DNA from: Myxococcus eversor
GTDB taxonomy: Bacteria; Myxococcota; Myxococcia; Myxococcales; Myxococcaceae
DNA length: 64,000 nucleotides
Assembly (NCBI RefSeq): GCF_010894455.1
Contig: NZ_JAAIXY010000023.1
Coordinates: 111,827 to 175,826, forward strand
Reading direction: 5' to 3'
Shown here: in pieces, positions 63,071 through 64,000 of the stretch
Layout of the letters: each line of letters starts with the position of its first letter
Numbering within the stretch: the stretch's first letter is position 1
Notes under the pieces: model-generated
Databases searched by the model: none
What the model saw: only the letters and a program-made list of their open reading frames with translations
Told to the model about the DNA's origin: nothing
Program-made: the position numbers and the translations under genes

Positions 63071-64000
63071 GTGAGACTCGCTCGCAAGTTCACCCTCGCT
63101 CTCGTCCTGCTCGCCGTGGCCGTCATCGCCGGGCTGCAGGTCATCCAGGTCCGCCGTGAGCTGGAACGCTCGGCGCTGGACATGCAACATGACCACCGGC
63201 TGCTCGGCCACACGCTCGCTGGCACCATCGGCAAGGCGTGGCAGCTCGCCGGTGAGCGTGAAGCCCTCACGCTCCTGAACCAGTCCAACAACTACCAGGA
63301 GCAGGTCCACCTGCGCTGGGTCTGGTTGGATGGGGGCCCTGGCACTCCGTCGCTCATCGGCTTCCCGCCGCGCCTGCTGGCCACGCTGCGCCAGGGCCAG
63401 GACGGCTCCATGGTGGACCCGACTCCGGAGCCCGGCCTGCTGCATTCGTACACGCCGGTCCGCATCGGCCCGCGCTTCGGCGCCATCGAAATCACCGAGT
63501 CATTGGGCGAGGAGCGACAGCACGTCTTCGTCACGGTGGTGGGCACCATCGTCGCCACCGGCACCATCACCTTCGCCTTCTTCATCGCCGCCATGGCCAT
63601 GGGACGCAGGCTCGTCGGAGAGCCGGTGGACGAGCTGGTGCAACTGGCGAACCGCTTCGGCCAGGGTGATTTGACGGCCCGCGTGCGGCTGCCCACCCAG
63701 CGACGCGGGGACGAAATCACCACGCTGGCCGACGCGATGAACCGCATGGGCGAGCAGTTGGAGGAGACGCGCTCGCGCCTGTCCGCGGAGACGGTCGCGC
63801 GCCTGTCCGCGGTGGAGCACCTGCGCCACGCGGACCGGCTCACCACCGTGGGCAAGCTCGCCTCCGGCGTGGCGCACGAGCTGGGCACGCCGCTCAACGT
63901 GGTGATGGGCCGCTCGAAGATGATTTCGTCGGGCGAAGCGGAGGGCGAGGAGGTGGGCGAGTGCGCTCGCATCATCTCCCAGCAGGCCCAGCACATGACG
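63071..64000 (+). CDS. Membrane sensor histidine kinase (3' end outside window)
   Basis: 310 codons visible from GTG 63071. A TM helix (KFTLALVLLAVAVIAGLQ) is followed by an extracytoplasmic sensor (about 28-155), a second TM (FVTVVGTIVATGTITFAFFIAA), HAMP (about 180-235; LANRFGQGDLTARVRL) and HisKA with phospho-acceptor His in GVAHELGTPLN. The HATPase domain lies beyond the edge. No partner regulator is visible, so it may lie downstream. Confidence 0.93.
   Translation, partial: MRLARKFTLALVLLAVAVIAGLQVIQVRRELERSALDMQHDHRLLGHTLAGTIGKAWQLAGEREALTLLNQSNNYQEQVHLRWVWLDGGPGTPSLIGFPPRLLATLRQGQDGSMVDPTPEPGLLHSYTPVRIGPRFGAIEITESLGEERQHVFVTVVGTIVATGTITFAFFIAAMAMGRRLVGEPVDELVQLANRFGQGDLTARVRLPTQRRGDEITTLADAMNRMGEQLEETRSRLSAETVARLSAVEHLRHADRLTTVGKLASGVAHELGTPLNVVMGRSKMISSGEAEGEEVGECARIISQQAQHMT

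Overview
The window is about 70% G+C with strong third-position GC bias. It carries many hallmarks of the Myxococcota (myxobacteria, probably suborder Cystobacterineae): NtrC-type two-component genes, a eukaryote-like Ser/Thr kinase beside a PilZ protein, MYXO-CTERM-type C-termini, thrombospondin type 3/VWA and Cys-rich lipoproteins, and genes packed on both strands with 4-bp ATGA/GTGA overlaps. No mobile element, CRISPR array, rRNA or tRNA was recognised. It reads as ordinary chromosome interrupted by lineage-specific accessory genes.

Layout. 1-2.8 kb: minus-strand sensor kinase and NtrC-type regulator. 3.0-5.8 kb: two tandem 1091-bp copies of a small-lipoprotein plus Cys-rich-protein cassette. 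5.8-9.6 kb: hydrolases (alpha/beta, metallo-beta-lactamase fold, M14 carboxypeptidase). 9.7-13.1 kb: a giant TSP3/VWA lipoprotein. 13.4-15.1 kb: PilZ protein and Ser/Thr kinase. 15.1-20.2 kb: sbcDC. 20.4-26.6 kb: a membrane-anchored hypothetical, a secreted sugar-dehydrogenase-like protein, a GT39-like membrane protein and an acyltransferase. 27-30.7 kb: zwf-pgl-gnd. 30.7-32.3 kb: acyl-CoA synthetase.

32.6-38.8 kb is the most unusual part. An ECF sigma factor is translationally coupled to a zinc-finger membrane anti-sigma factor whose extracytoplasmic TPR-like region resembles the N-terminal part of a nearby membrane-anchored TPR-CHAT cysteine-protease-like protein. Between them lie a 58-codon gene with its own Shine-Dalgarno and terminator and a divergent JmjC/cupin-8 oxygenase. 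I read this as a candidate uncharacterised signalling/proteolysis locus.

39.3-47.2 kb: a secreted polysaccharide-lyase-like protein, a MarR-EmrA-EmrB efflux operon, two small genes, and a TPR protein with an M15-like lipoprotein. 47.5-62.6 kb is a cobalamin island: cobT, cobS, cobC, a cytochrome P450, the BtuFDC importer, cobQ, then a four-gene run (propeller-like secreted protein, NodU/CmcH carbamoyltransferase, TonB-dependent receptor, beta-propeller lipoprotein). The last two genes overlap by 4 bp and recall the BtuB-BtuG pair of Bacteroides, suggesting a complete outer-membrane-to-cobamide-assembly route. The window ends with a small secreted basic protein and a truncated sensor kinase.
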